Positions 46,660-58,017 of a stretch of DNA of 64,000 nt are shown here, piece by piece (positions within the stretch are counted from its first letter, which is position 1; each line of letters starts with the position of its first letter). Below the pieces are notes generated by a model. It was not told where the DNA came from and made no database searches. It was given only the letters and a program-made list of their open reading frames with translations. The position numbers were made by a program, and so were the translations under genes. Source of the stretch: Cryptomeria japonica. Lineage: Eukaryota > Streptophyta > Pinopsida > Cupressales > Cupressaceae. The stretch spans positions 205,217,364-205,281,363 of the forward strand of contig NC_081409.1 in NCBI RefSeq assembly GCF_030272615.1. The letters run 5' to 3'.

Positions 46660-47808
46660 ACCATATGATATATGTCTATATCAATAATACCATCATTTTC
46701 CTTTCAACACAAATATTATACCTCCTAACAATGAAAATTCTAGTAACTTATAACTTAATAATAAAATTACTTTTCATTTTGTTCAATTAACCTCATATCT
46801 TACTTAATTATAAAATCAAATATATTCATTAAAATAAATAACCTATATATTAAATTATCATCTAACCATAAAATAGTGTATAAATCTATTAAACACGTAC
46901 ATAAATTACAATTTATGTACTAACATGTAATATTTAATGCATTTGTTTCTTTAAAGCTACATGTGCAGAAAAATTGCACCTTTCTTAGCAACATAATACC
47001 TAATTTGTTTGAATCTCATTAATTTTCATTAATATAAGTACACACAATAATATTTATTAATATAGTCTTAACTTTCTCATGGAATTATCAATAAATTTAT
47101 TAATACAAAAAAAAAAACTCATATACATGTGATACAAAATTGTCACTCATGTTGAAAATGAGTTACAATTATTATAACAATTTAATAAATGAACCTCTCA
47201 AAATCCCAACTCAACCCAATGATTTTTATGAAGATTCTGTTAACATAAAGATAATGCATAGTTCAAAATTAAATGTTTAACCATTAAATATAGTTAAATG
47301 ACAACTTATATTTTATTTATCTATCAATGCTAGATATTGAGCTACACTAGAATCAAAGAGGGTCATTCACTCAATGGTCAACCCTAGCGTGCATAAGAAT
47401 TGTCCTAAATTCAAATCCTAATTGCTCCCTCAAAAATTTCACATGGTATCAAAACATTTTAAAGTCTCTAAAACATAAAATGTAACTTAATACAAGTGTT
47501 GAAAAATGAGCCATACTTAAATTATAGAAAATTCAATAACTTAATAATAAAATAATCTGAATACATCCAATATATAAAACTTAAATTATAAAAAATAACA
47601 TAAATAAAATATTTAATAATATCCCCCAAAAAATCAGGATTTTAATAAATGTAATCTTCACATGTTTATAACAAGTGAGATTATTTTATTCCAACTAGAG
47701 TTGTAGCTCTAACATTATTAAAGAAAACATTTTTTTCAACAAGACTAAATTAGCAATATGTCTAGAACATTGGAACAGTATAGGGACAAATTGTAAAGTA
47801 GGTGAGGC
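46660..47808. other. AT-rich 3' flank of the peroxidase gene
   Basis: Non-coding and matches 38033-39228. No element is recognised. Confidence 0.6.
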
Positions 47809-49900
47809 TTAAAGCTCCACAAAATCGATTTCATCTTCCACTGTAGTGATGGAAGGAGTTGGGTTGGGAGCAGAACAGCTGGTTCTAATTTCTCCTTCCA
47901 TGCCTGTCAGTACGTTCCATTGACCCATTTTTGCCACAGCCCAAGAAAACTTCTCAAAGAAGAGATCTTGATCAAGGGCAAAGTCTTTGACGATTTGCTT
48001 GGTGCGAGTGTCTGTGTAAAGATCTTGATCAGATGTGAAGAGGCCCTCTCGATTCTTAAGGTTCACATAATACTTGTTGTCAAATACAATGGGCGAGCGA
48101 ATGTCTAATACAGTGGTGTTGGTGATGTTTGTGCTTGGGCATATGACTTTCAAGTTTTTGGCAAATCTCTTGGCAAGAGTGCTATCTTGTGTGGGGTATA
48201 GTCGCTCCTCAAATGCTGAGCAATGAGCTATTCCTATGGTGTGCGCACCTACACTCACCCAATGTTAAAAAAATAATCCAAATTATATAATCGTAATGTA
48301 CAAAATGGGTTAATTTGAAATATTTATAAAATAATTGAATAAAAAAATATTCTACACATTAAATTAGTAGATTGTGGAGAACTCACACCTATTAAGTTAT
48401 AAATAATTTTTATACATTTCTTTATTTGTAATTAATTATTTTTACTTTATTTTTTATATGGTGTTTATGGTCTACTAAATTTTGTTTGTAGAAACAGTTG
48501 ATTCTATTTATAATGATACACTTTCTATAGACAAATCCAAAATGTAACTTAACTATATGATCAATGACAAATAGCAATTGTTATTATATTGTTGTGTGCT
48601 AGAATGGTGAATCAAAGCATGTTTGCCATTATTTTATCTATTTGAGATTTTGTTTCACGGGATTGGGGTTTTGCTCACTTCTTTTGTTTTGCTCCTACAA
48701 TCAGATAGTTGAATATAGTACGCATTGAAGAATCTCCTTTATGTTTATGTTTACCTACTATAAACGATTATGACAAAAAACTTGTAATTTGCTTCTACTC
48801 TATGAAAATTTCTATTATTATTATTAATAATATATTAAGTTTAATGTCTTTTATTCAAAAAAAACAAATAATCAAATCACATTTAACTTCCATACCTTAA
48901 AAAAAAAACCAGACAACCACAAACATTTTAACAATTTTCATAAGTAGAATTTGAAACAAAATTGGTAATATAGTGAGAACCTGAAAGAGCCACAAGATCA
49001 ATGACATCAAGGCCTTTAGCATCAAAAGCATCAATGAGCTCTGACGTATCAAAGCTTGGAATTGGAATGTTTGCAACTGTCACTTCCTCACTCGCAAACT
49101 CCACACTGTCCCTTCGCCCCAGTGGAACTTTGTATTTTGGCCCTCCACTCTATTATAAATAACACATTCGCCATTGAAGTTGCAGCAAATCATTACAAAA
49201 ACAGGAAATATATAGATCAAAACATGCTTAAATTACTTCAAATAATGATCATAAATTTACCTCTGCGACTGAATCCCGAGCTGCCAGAGCAGTAATATCT
49301 GCACAGGACACGACGACATCGCAGGCCTTGTCCACATGTTCTTTAATGTCGTTTATTATTTCAAAAGCTTTTCTCCGTAACGTTAAATTTTGAGTGGCGT
49401 TTTGCTCACTCGGCTCGTTGCCTGGTCCATCCAGCAGAACAGAAGCATCACAGCCCTGTGCAAAAGATTTCACCATTTAATACCAAACAAAAGAAACAAA
49501 TATATGTTCTGAACAAAAAGAAACAAATATATGTTCTGATTTCGATTTGAAATGTTGATTTGAAATGTTGATGACAAAAAATCTACATGATCTAATCTAG
49601 AAAAAAACTATGAAAACTTCATAATCTAACAAACATTAGTTAAAATCCAACCTGAACAAAACAGTCATGAAAGTGAAGACGCAGCAACCCGGCTGCCAGA
49701 GTAATATCCTTTTCTAGATAAAACTTGATTCTTTTCTGGACAATGGATTCCACTTTGGGACAACTGCTCTTATAAAACGTCCATGAAAGCCCATTTTCCA
49801 GAGTAAGTTCTTCATTTGAATACAGATCATTCTCTGCTCCAGCGCAAGCAAGTGAAAGGGAGAGAGCGAAAAACAAACAGAGCACAGAAAACTTCGCCAT
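47809..49900 (-). CDS. class III (secretory) peroxidase, four exons, 350 residues, PER12-like
   Basis: A heme enzyme oxidising phenolic substrates with H2O2 in the cell wall or vacuole. Exons: 49900-49652, 49455-49261, 49149-48981 and 48248-47809, which join to 1053 nt without a stop. Start ATG 49900 begins a signal peptide ([20 protein letters not shown]). The distal heme site is [10 protein letters not shown] ending exon 1, then [20 protein letters not shown] (calcium site), then [10 protein letters not shown] and [14 protein letters not shown]. The proximal histidine is in [12 protein letters not shown], split by intron 3. Conserved Cys and [19 protein letters not shown] and MGQWNVLTG complete the fold. 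Introns start GT and end AG, and their positions are typical of the family. Sequence pattern is closest to Arabidopsis PER12 as I recall it. The paralogue at 39229-41110 is dead, so this copy likely carries the function. Confidence 0.92.
48370..48698. other. insertion of about 330 bp in peroxidase intron 3
   Basis: Present in the intact gene between landmarks TTAGTAG and ATAGTTGAATATA, absent at about 39795 in the pseudogene. No TIRs or coding content were recognised. It could be a small non-autonomous element or a deletion in the other copy. Confidence 0.6.
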
Positions 49901-49948
49901 TGGGAAAAATAAAGAGGTTTGATTTGAAGAAGAAGAACAATGGCGTGG

Positions 49949-49956
49949 GTATTTAA
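49949..49956 (-). promoter_or_regulatory. candidate TATA box of the peroxidase gene
   Basis: Minus strand TTAAATAC lies about 50 bp upstream of the ATG, followed by a CTTCTTCTTC pyrimidine-rich leader. The same box is conserved in the pseudogene flank. It is short and AT-rich, so it may be coincidental. Confidence 0.35.
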
Positions 49957-50993
49957 CAATGGTGAGCGTGTGAAAAAGTCACAGCAGAAATCGGATTGTC
50001 CACAATCTACCATTAAGAACTCCATTCAAAACTGTATTACATCTGAAGTGGGTATTTTTGTTCCCATGCGTAAACGATGGGCACGCGTAAAGATAATACT
50101 TGGGAATTCGTATGTTGAGTACGATGTATCCATTGTTTAACTTTATCTTCTTTTTTGTGATCACGTAGTTTAATGATAAAATAAATTTATATTGGTTTAA
50201 GAAATGTACTCTTCAGCGTTTCAGTATGTGAATGATAATTTATTTAGCTGAAAGTAGGTTTAATTTGCCCTTTAGAGTTAATGATTATATGATTGATATG
50301 TTTTGTACGTGTCGGTTGTATTTTGGTCTAAAGTAATAAGTCATTGATTTTAAATTTTCTTGTTTTTCAATTGAATGTAGACAATTGAGAAACTGTTTCT
50401 ACATTAATATGTTATCGTTTTCAATTTTTCTTCTTGTAAATTGAATGTAGACAATTGAAAAAGTGATCTTTCCTCTTTTAAATTGGATGTAAACAACTGA
50501 GAAAATGATTGATAGGATGACAATTTGTATTGGTTGAAGTAGGTTAGAAGATGAAACCTTTTTTTAGAATAAATTTTTTTTAACGTTTTAAGGTCAAAAT
50601 TAATCTAGATCAGATGATATGTAAAGTGTTAGAATATAAAATATCTAGACTATTACAAATGATTAATGGTATGATAAATTCTTCTACTCGAAAATAGTTG
50701 TCAAAGACATAGATTTGAACTTTGTCCTTAAATAAATTGAAAGTTGTTGTTACACACGTTATATTGTAGCTACACACATGTTATATATGGATAGTTTAAA
50801 CTGTTGACCCCTATTTTGCTAGTAATGACTTAACATATATATTTTAAGAATATTTCTATCAATTTTATTTAAATAAAAGCTAAAACTACCATACATATCT
50901 TTAGAGAAAATTAGGTAAACTACAACAAAAGATATCATTTTTGTTCATTATTCCACTTTAAAAAAATTATATTATTGAATTGTTTTTATATTA
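49957..50993. other. 5' flank of the peroxidase gene
   Basis: Non-coding and matches the flank of copy 1. It ends at the LINE-3 target site. Confidence 0.6.
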
Positions 50994-53023
50994 AAAGCAG
51001 CCAAAACTGAGGGGGCCGACCCATAGGAACAATTAGAAGGATGGTGGCAAAACCATTGTCCGCATATAATCAACATAGTAGCAACCTTTTACCTCTATCA
51101 AAAACAAAAACCATACTACGGGAGTTTATCAGCGATAAGGTAATACTAATCAAAGTTTTAGTCCTTTGCCATGCAGGTCAATAAATAGAGAAGTATAAAC
51201 AAAAGCATAAACTAACCTTATCCGCCCAGCGGCTACTAGATATAGTCAAAAAACCAAAAATCCTCCACATGCAAAAAAATTATTTCTTTTTCCCATGGCT
51301 CTTCTTAGGGAGCTGCTTTCTAGCCCATTCCTTAGTGAGGAATTTGAACAGGGCTTTGTAGTACTCATCCTCCTTGCCTTTCCCTTTGGTCATGCATTCC
51401 TGCATGAGTCACAAACTAGTAGTTGAGCATCTCATAACATTTAGAGAAAACTTGGAAACATCATGCATCTTGGACTCTGCCGCCTCCAGTTTGCTAGTGA
51501 TCACCTACACATTGTCAGAGAGGGCCTCCATATTTTTCTCTAGCTCCACTAGGTTGATTTCCTCCTCCTCCTTCAAGTTGTTGGCCTCCTCCACGACCAT
51601 CATTTTTTTCATCCTGAAGGTCGGGGAGGGGAAATTGGATGGCTCCAGACTCTTGGAGGATATGGGGCTTTCCAAAACCCAGGTGGAGCTCACATAATGA
51701 GGGGTCGAATTATGTTGAGCCAGGGGCATTTTATCAGTCGGAATGGAATTGTCGAAGTTGTGCGAGGAGGAGGGGTCTCTCAGGGATTTATATGAGGGTT
51801 TAGAGGCCAGTCTGCTAGAATGACGGGGGGTATTGGCTTCTTAAGTAATTTCCATATCAGAGTCAATCTCTTGGATTTTGACTCTCTTGGGGGTTCTGAC
51901 CTCCTCCGAGGAGTGATTCTTGGTTTTCTTGCTCGAGGAGCCAATTTTCGGGAGCCGAGGAGGGCTAGAGTCATTAATGGCAGGAGGGTGGGTCGAAGGG
52001 CTGACGTTCTGGACAGAGATGGAACGGGGCGGGCAGAGGACGAGGTGAAAGTTATACAGGCGGAGAATAAGGCCCTAATGCAGGATGGGAAAATCTTTCC
52101 CTTTTTTCTTAGCTTCGGCTATGTCTTTAACATTAGTGTCCATAGAATGCAGTAAAAAGAACGAAATGGAAATGAGGTCTTTATTCCTCAAGTGGTTTGG
52201 GAAAGGGAGATGGTAGTAGTAGAAAATGCCATACCTTCCCTCTAGCATAAAATACTTCATCACGATATAGCAAACCTCATCCCATGGGTGAGGGAGCTCC
52301 TCCCTGTTAAAACCTCCCGCCCTCTTGACAGGGTTTTCGACCTAGCGGAAGAACTAGTTAAGGCTAGTAGAATCCACAATATGGCTCTATTTTTTCCATT
52401 TCTTTCCCTCCATAGAAAGACCCGTCACCTGAGCTATAACCTCTTCATTGATTTCGAAAGAGATTCTCCCCATGGTCACCCTTATGTCTTCCCAGGAAGT
52501 CACAAATTGTCTGGATAGTCTTTCGTCATTTCCCTTCATACTCTCCATGAATTTGTCAATGCCGCCTTCCAAGCAGACAAACCATGCCGCCGGTTTAGCT
52601 TTGAACTCATCCACTTTATTGGGTTCTAGTCTAAGCTTGTCCCCCCCCATTCTTGAATCCTCCAGCTTAACAAATTGAGAGTGACTTTCAGAAAAAACGC
52701 AGAGCCGAACCAAGCTTAAGGCGGAGTTGTTAAAATAATTGTGTCGAACTTGGATTAAGAGGTCATAATAATCGGATTGAGTATTATCTCTTAAGTCAAA
52801 GTAGATATCAAAAGCATAAGATCTACTCGAAACGTGCGAACCTTCACTCGAGCCAATGTGATTTGAGAGGTCCCCATCGCTGCCTTTATCGTCGCCAGTT
52901 GGCTCCATCCGGGTAATAATTAGGGAGTAATCATTCCCGATGTCTGTACTTTCCTCATAATTCCATCCCTTGTGGTAGTGGTGACTCAGCTTGCCTTTGA
53001 TACGTGGCCGTTTGGGATAGTAA

Positions 53024-54747
53024 TGTAATATCCCCACTTTGAAATAGAATTTAATAATAAATGATAATAATATCCCCTTTGAAATAGAATTTAATAATAA
53101 ATGATAATAATATCCCCACTTTGAAATAGAATTTAATAATAAACTATAATAATATCCCCACTTTGAAATAGAATTTAATAATAAATGATAATAATAAAAT
53201 TAAAACATAAAATGATATAATTAAATATGATTAATTAAAAATTAATTAAGTTAATGAAAAGTCAAAAGACATGAAAGGAAAAGTTGTGACTCCCTCAATA
53301 ATGATATATAAAAGGGAGAAGAAAACCTCATTTGAGGGGGGGATAATTTGATAATGAGAAGTGCAGATCTGATTTAAATTTACAAGTGCAGATTTGATTA
53401 TGAAAGGTTGTGTCCCTTTCAAATGGTAGAAATAATGAAGAGTTGCACTCTTTCAAAGGGTGATAATGGTGAAAGGGTGTGTCTCTTGCCAAAGGGCATA
53501 CATGATGAAGAGGTGTGACCTCTCCCTCAAATTGAGAGATATAAAGGAAAGGAATCAAAAGCATCTAGTGAGATCAGATCAGAATTGTTATCAAGTTACA
53601 GGAAGTAACATTTGTGTTCTTTGTGGTATGCCTCCCAATCTGCAGGCGATATCTATAGTGCGAACTCCAACCACAAGCTACAATCTGCGTATAGGTAAGA
53701 GGGGTTAAGAAGTCTTAAGGTATATATGTGTGTGGACATGTGTGCCACACACACATATATATTAATGCATTTTATGAATACATATATCTCTAATGATTAC
53801 TTATATGAATGTAGCAATAAAGATAGGAATCTATGTAGAATATGTATGTATATTTAGGATTATTAGAAAGATTAAAGAATATGTAAATGAAGACGTAAAT
53901 TATGGAATGGAAAATAGTAATGAATTATAAAATGTAATATTAATGTGATTATATGATGGAGGCTATATGGAAGAAATTCCTTTAGCCTAATGGAGGGATT
54001 ATGATAATCCCTGGTAGGCAGTATATACTGAATATCTATATGCATATATATGGCTTGGTTGACTAAGTTCATCCAAGAAGAGACGGATCTGGTCGGTCCC
54101 CTCTGATGGACTTGGATGATGAGATGCATCATCCAAGGCAAGGAGTTGACATATGATCTTCCTTGGATGGCTCGGGTGTAAGAAATTACACCCAAGACAG
54201 GAATCGAATTAACCTTCGATTTCTTGGATGGCTTGGGTGTAAGAAGTTACATCCAAGATAGGAATCTTCGATTTCCTGGATGGCTTGGATGTAAGAAGTT
54301 ACATCCAAGACAGGAATCGAATTAACCTTCAATTTCCTAGATGGCTTGGGTGTAAGAAGTTACATCCAAGACAAGAATCGAATTAACCTTCGGTTTCCTG
54401 GATGGCTTGGGTGTAAGAAGTTACATCCAAGATGGGAATCGAATTAACCTTTGATTTCCTGGATGGCTTCGGTGTAAGAAATTACATCCAAGATAGGAAT
54501 CGAATTCACCTTTGATTTCCTGGATGGCTTGGAACCAAGATGGGTTCCAAGAAGGCAAGCTTCACAGCTGCCTAAGGACATATCTTCGTATGGCATTTGT
54601 ATCCTTTTTATTTTAAAGAATTGAAAGTAGTGTTAATTAAGTAATTAAATTTAATTGCAAATTAGATTAGTTATGTATATATATATTTTTTGTGTTCTAA
54701 CAATCTGTTTTGCAGGACAATGATCTCCAATCTGCAGGGACATTACA
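53024..54747 (+). repeat. 5' LTR of element D
   Basis: 1724 bp. It opens with four units of about 45 bp (ATATCCCCACTTTGAAATAG plus AATTTAATAATAAATGATA). It has a TATA box TATATAAAA at 53305-53313, and the hairpin array at 54111-54551. A consensus splice donor (AG-GTAAGA at 53695) and acceptor (TTTTGCAG, 54715) could define a 1.02-kb intron containing the array. Confidence 0.85.
54111..54551 (+). repeat. hairpin array in the 5' LTR of element D
   Basis: A perfect 11-bp stem (CTTGGATGATG, loop AGATG, CATCATCCAAG at 54111-54137), then six units of about 61 bp each with CTTGGGTGTAA-GAAG-TTACATCCAAG or variants, then CTTGGAACC/GGTTCCAAG (54528-54551). One unit has lost nine bases between hairpins. 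Confidence 0.88.
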
Positions 54748-54998
54748 GTGGTATCAGAGCTATGATCTTGCCATCCTGCAGGGTAAAGATGAATCATTGA
54801 ATCATTCTAGTCAATAAGAAGAAATCTGACAATACGTGTATTCATGTGTATGCTTTGTGTTTGCAATTATCCATGTGTATGCTTAGTGTTTTTCAAGTGT
54901 ATACTCTTTGTTTTTTTAATCCATATTTGTAGATGACTTAGTTTGAGAAAGTTAAAATCTACATTGCTTGAGGACAAGCGAATTTGGGAGGGGTGGAC

Positions 54999-56747
54999 TG
55001 TAATATCCCCACTTTGAAATAGAATTTAACAATAAATGATAATAATATCCCCTTTGAAATAGAATTTAATAATAAATGATAATAATATCCCCACTTTGAA
55101 ATAGAATTTACTAATAAACTATAATAATATCCCCACTTTGAAATAGAATTTAATAATAAATGATAATAATAAAATTAAAATATAAAATGATATAATTAAA
55201 TATGATTAATTAAAAATTAATTAAGTTAATGAAAAGTCAAAAGACATGAAAGGAAAAGTTGTGACTCCCTCAACAATGATATATAAAAGGGAGAAGAAAA
55301 CCTCATTTTTGGGGGGATAATTTGATAATGAGAAGTGCAGATCTGATTTGGATAATAAGTGCAGATTTGATTATGAAAGGTTGTGTCCCTTTCAAATGGT
55401 AGAAATAATGAAGATTTGCACTCTTTCAAAGGGTGATAATGGTGAAAGGGTGTGTCTCTTGCCAAAGGGCATACATGATGAAGAGGTGTGACCTCTCCCT
55501 CAAATTGAGAGATATAAAGGGAAGGAATCAAAAGCATCTAGTGAGATCACCATTAATAAGATCAGATCATAATTGTTATCAAGTTACAGGAAGTAACATT
55601 TGTGTTCTTTGTGGTATGCCTCCCAATCTACAGGCGACATCTACAGTGCGAACTCCAACCGCAAGCTACAATCTGCGTACAGGTAAGAGGGGTTAAGAAA
55701 TCTTAAGGTACATATGCGTGTGGACATGTGTGCCACACACACACATATATATTAATGCATTTTATGAATACATATATCTCTAATGATTACTTATATGAAT
55801 GTAGCAATAAAGATAGGAATCTATGTAGAATATGTATGTATATTTAGGATCATTAGAAAGATTAAAGAATATGTAAATGAAGACATAAATTATGGAATGA
55901 AAAACAGTAATGAATTATAAAATGTAATATTAATGTGATTATATGATGGAGGCTATATGGAAGAAATTCCTTTAGCCTAATGGAGGGATTATGATAATCC
56001 CTAGTAGGCAGTATATACTGAATGTCTATATGCATATATATGGCTTAGTTGACTAAGTTCATCCAAGAAGAGATGGATCTGGCCGGTCCCCTCTGATGGA
56101 CTTGGATGATGAGATGCATCATCCAAGGCAAGGAATTGACATATGGTCTTCCTTGGATGGCTTGGGTGTAAGAAATTACACCCAAGACAGGAATCGAATT
56201 AACCTTCGATTTCCTGGATGGCTTGGGTGTAAGAAGTTACATCCAAGACAAGAATCAAATTAACCTTCGATTTCCTGGATGGCTTGGGTGTAAGAAGTTA
56301 CATCCAAGACAGGAATCAAATTAACCTTCAATTTCTTGGATGGCTTGGGTGTAAGAAGTTACATCCAAGACATGAATCGAATTAACCTTTGGTTTCCTGG
56401 ATGGCTTGGGTGTAAGAAGTTACATCCAAGATAGGAATCAAATTAACCTTTGATTTCCTGGATGGCTTGGGTGTAAGAAATTACATCCAAGATAGGAATC
56501 GAATTCACCTTTGATTTCCTGGATGGCTTGGAACCAAGATGGGTTCCAAGAAGGCAAGCTTCACAGCTGCCTAAGGACATATCTTCGTATGGCATTTGTA
56601 TCCTTTTTATTTTAAAGAATTGAAAGTAGTGTTAATTAAGTAATTGAACTTTAATTGCAAATTAGATTAGTTATGTATATATATTTTTGTTGTGTTCTAA
56701 CAATCTGTTTTGCAGGACAATGATCTCCAATCTACAGGGACATTACA
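54999..56747 (+). repeat. 3' LTR of element D
   Basis: 1749 bp, collinear with the 5' LTR: four 45-bp units at its start, TATA-like box, and the eight-hairpin array at 56101-56550. Few substitutions by eye compared with elements A and B, so D is relatively young. Confidence 0.88.
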
Positions 56748-56801
56748 AGTAATGGGCGGGATTCTCACGCCAATTTGAAATTTGAATGAAGGTTTCCTTC
56801 A

Positions 56802-57990
56802 TCATTGTGCGGATAGAATGGTCCCTTCCTGGGTAAAGGCCTTTTCCTTTTCCAAGATTACCTTTGTGGTGACCGGCAGTAGACTGGGGTCCCTCCAACA
56901 TCGTAAGCCATTTTTCAGCCTTCTCGTCGCCACCATGGAATCGACAGCTTCATTTCCTTCTCTGAAGATGTGGTGGATGGTGAAGTCCTCCAGCTTGACC
57001 AGGAGGCACCTGATATCCCTCAGAATGGATCCCACTCTCCAACCCGCCGATGAGTTCGCTTTAACTAAGTCCACAATGATTTGAGAGTCTCCTTCAATTT
57101 CTAGTTGTTTAATTCCTATGGAGTTAGCCATTTTTAGACATCAAAGGAGGGCCATTCCTTCAGCTTGAGTGACCGTATTATTCTTTAGGTTGCCCGCGTA
57201 GGCTGCAACAGTGTTCCCCAAAATGGTCCCGGATGATTCCACCCTGCCGCTTGACAATTGCTTTGGGCTAAACCATCAAAATTCAGTTTAAACTAGTGTA
57301 ACTTAGGGGTTGACCATCTGGTCATCCTTATTTTGTTCTTGGTACTGTTGTTGAAGCTATCAAAACCAAGGGGGAGCTTCCAACTTTCAGCAATTTTTTT
57401 CTCAACCTTATTAGGAGGATAAGTGGGGGTTTTCCATTTTGTAACTTCTAAGTTTTCAGAGATCATCTTAAAGAAAATGTGTGCCACAGTGTCCGGGGGG
57501 GGTCTCAGTGCCTCTGAAAATTTTGTTGTTTCTTTCTCTCCATAAGGCCCAGCAGATGTGCGGTGGTATTTATTTCCATAATTGAATGATGAGGGGGTGA
57601 TGGGATCCAATCAAAGGCAAAAAAATTAATGTCCTTCTAGAAGACCCAACAGAGACTGCATTTTTGAAGAGTGATAGTCCAAAGATGAACAACAAAGGGG
57701 CAGAGGAAAAAAAGATGGTCAATAGTTTCCCCATCAGCTTTACACAGACTGCATCTGTTGGGGAGATGGAATCCCCTCTTCTTCAAGTTATCCAGCGTGA
57801 GGATTTTACCATGCATGAAGGACCACTAGAAGAAAATAATTTTAGGGATTAGTTGAGGGTTCCAAACTTTCTTCCAACATTCAACATCCACAGGGGGTTT
57901 GAGGAGCTGATTGTAAGTAGATTTAACCAAGAAAGAGCCCGATTGGGTCTCTTTCCAGATGAATTTGTCTTCATACGAGGCCAGATGAAG
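56802..57990 (-). pseudogene. LINE-3 ORF2 C-terminus with RNase H
   Basis: zf-RVT-like part (KVEKKIAESWKLPLGFDSF; open 57610-57293), then RNase H starting FKLNFDG (about 57290), shifted in frame, and an open C-terminal part 57131-56802 with QLEIEGDSQIIVDLVKA (second Asp) and FTIHHIFREGNEAVDSMVA (R-x-x-N-x-x-AD-type motif). Its stop TGA lies inside the ATGA that starts ORF3. Confidence 0.78.
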
Positions 57991-58017
57991 CTGATAATTG
58001 AATTGTTATTAATATTA

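Larger units (their letters stand above)
53024..56747 (+). mobile_element. LTR element D: long LTRs around a 251-bp interior
   Basis: 5' LTR 53024-54747 and 3' LTR 54999-56747, both TGTAATATCC to GGGACATTACA with perfect TGTAA/TTACA ends. Target duplication AGTAA lies at 53019-53023 and 56748-56752. The interior has a primer-binding site TGGTATCAGAGC (54749-54760), no ORF, and a purine-rich tract ending GGGAGGGGTGGAC (54986-54998). It is non-autonomous, with extreme LTR-to-interior proportions, neither a short TRIM nor a classical LARD. Inserted at codon 18 of LINE-3 ORF3. Confidence 0.9.
51280..56805 (-). pseudogene. LINE-3 ORF3, 599 codons, interrupted by LTR element D
   Basis: ATG 56805-56803 overlaps the RNase H stop TGA (56804-56802) as ATGA; a second ATG follows. 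Reading 56805-56753 and then 53023-51280 (element D and one AGTAA copy removed) gives 1797 nt, exactly 599 codons ending in TAA, in one frame. About seven internal stops, mostly TAG, fit C-to-T change. Content: NWRENPAHYYPKRPRIKGK near the start; a globular part with AAWFVCLEGGIDKFMESMKG, ISFEINEEVIAQVTGLSMEG, FNREELPHPWDEVCYIVMKY and SISFFLLHSMDTNVKDIAEA; a Pro/Ser/Lys-rich linker; a C-terminal acidic coiled coil (EEEEINLVELEKNMEAL); and a Lys-rich end. Not a known enzyme family. I infer a lineage-specific LINE accessory protein. Confidence 0.65.
50994..57993 (-). mobile_element. LINE-3: 5'-truncated LINE with RNase H and ORF3, split by element D
   Basis: Host sequence ATTGAATTGTTTTTATATTA (50974-50993) is repeated as ATTGAATTGTTATTAATATT at 57997-58016. 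The empty site is seen in copy 1 at about 42078-42100, showing an insertion after the duplication. Excluding element D (53024-56752) the LINE is about 3.3 kb: end of ORF2 (zf-RVT and RNase H, 57990-56802), ORF3 (56805-51280) and a 3' UTR of about 285 bp ending GGCTGCTTTT. Confidence 0.75.
45606..58017. repeat. segmental duplication, copy 2 (intact peroxidase block)
   Basis: The counterpart of 30683-42112, interrupted by LINE-3 (50994-57993). After removing the LINEs both copies have the same order: tandem 356-bp pair, AT-rich 3' flank, peroxidase, 5' flank. Copy 2 also has a local 108-bp tandem duplication (45718-45935) missing from copy 1. Confidence 0.85.

Noticed and set aside
47920-48108. 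Plus-strand ORF within peroxidase exon 4
   Set aside because: Antisense shadow of a conserved exon; also seen in the pseudogene copy for the same reason.
54111-56550. CRISPR-like array
   Set aside because: The repeats lie within retrotransposon LTRs of a plant, spacers are as conserved as repeats, and there are no cas genes.
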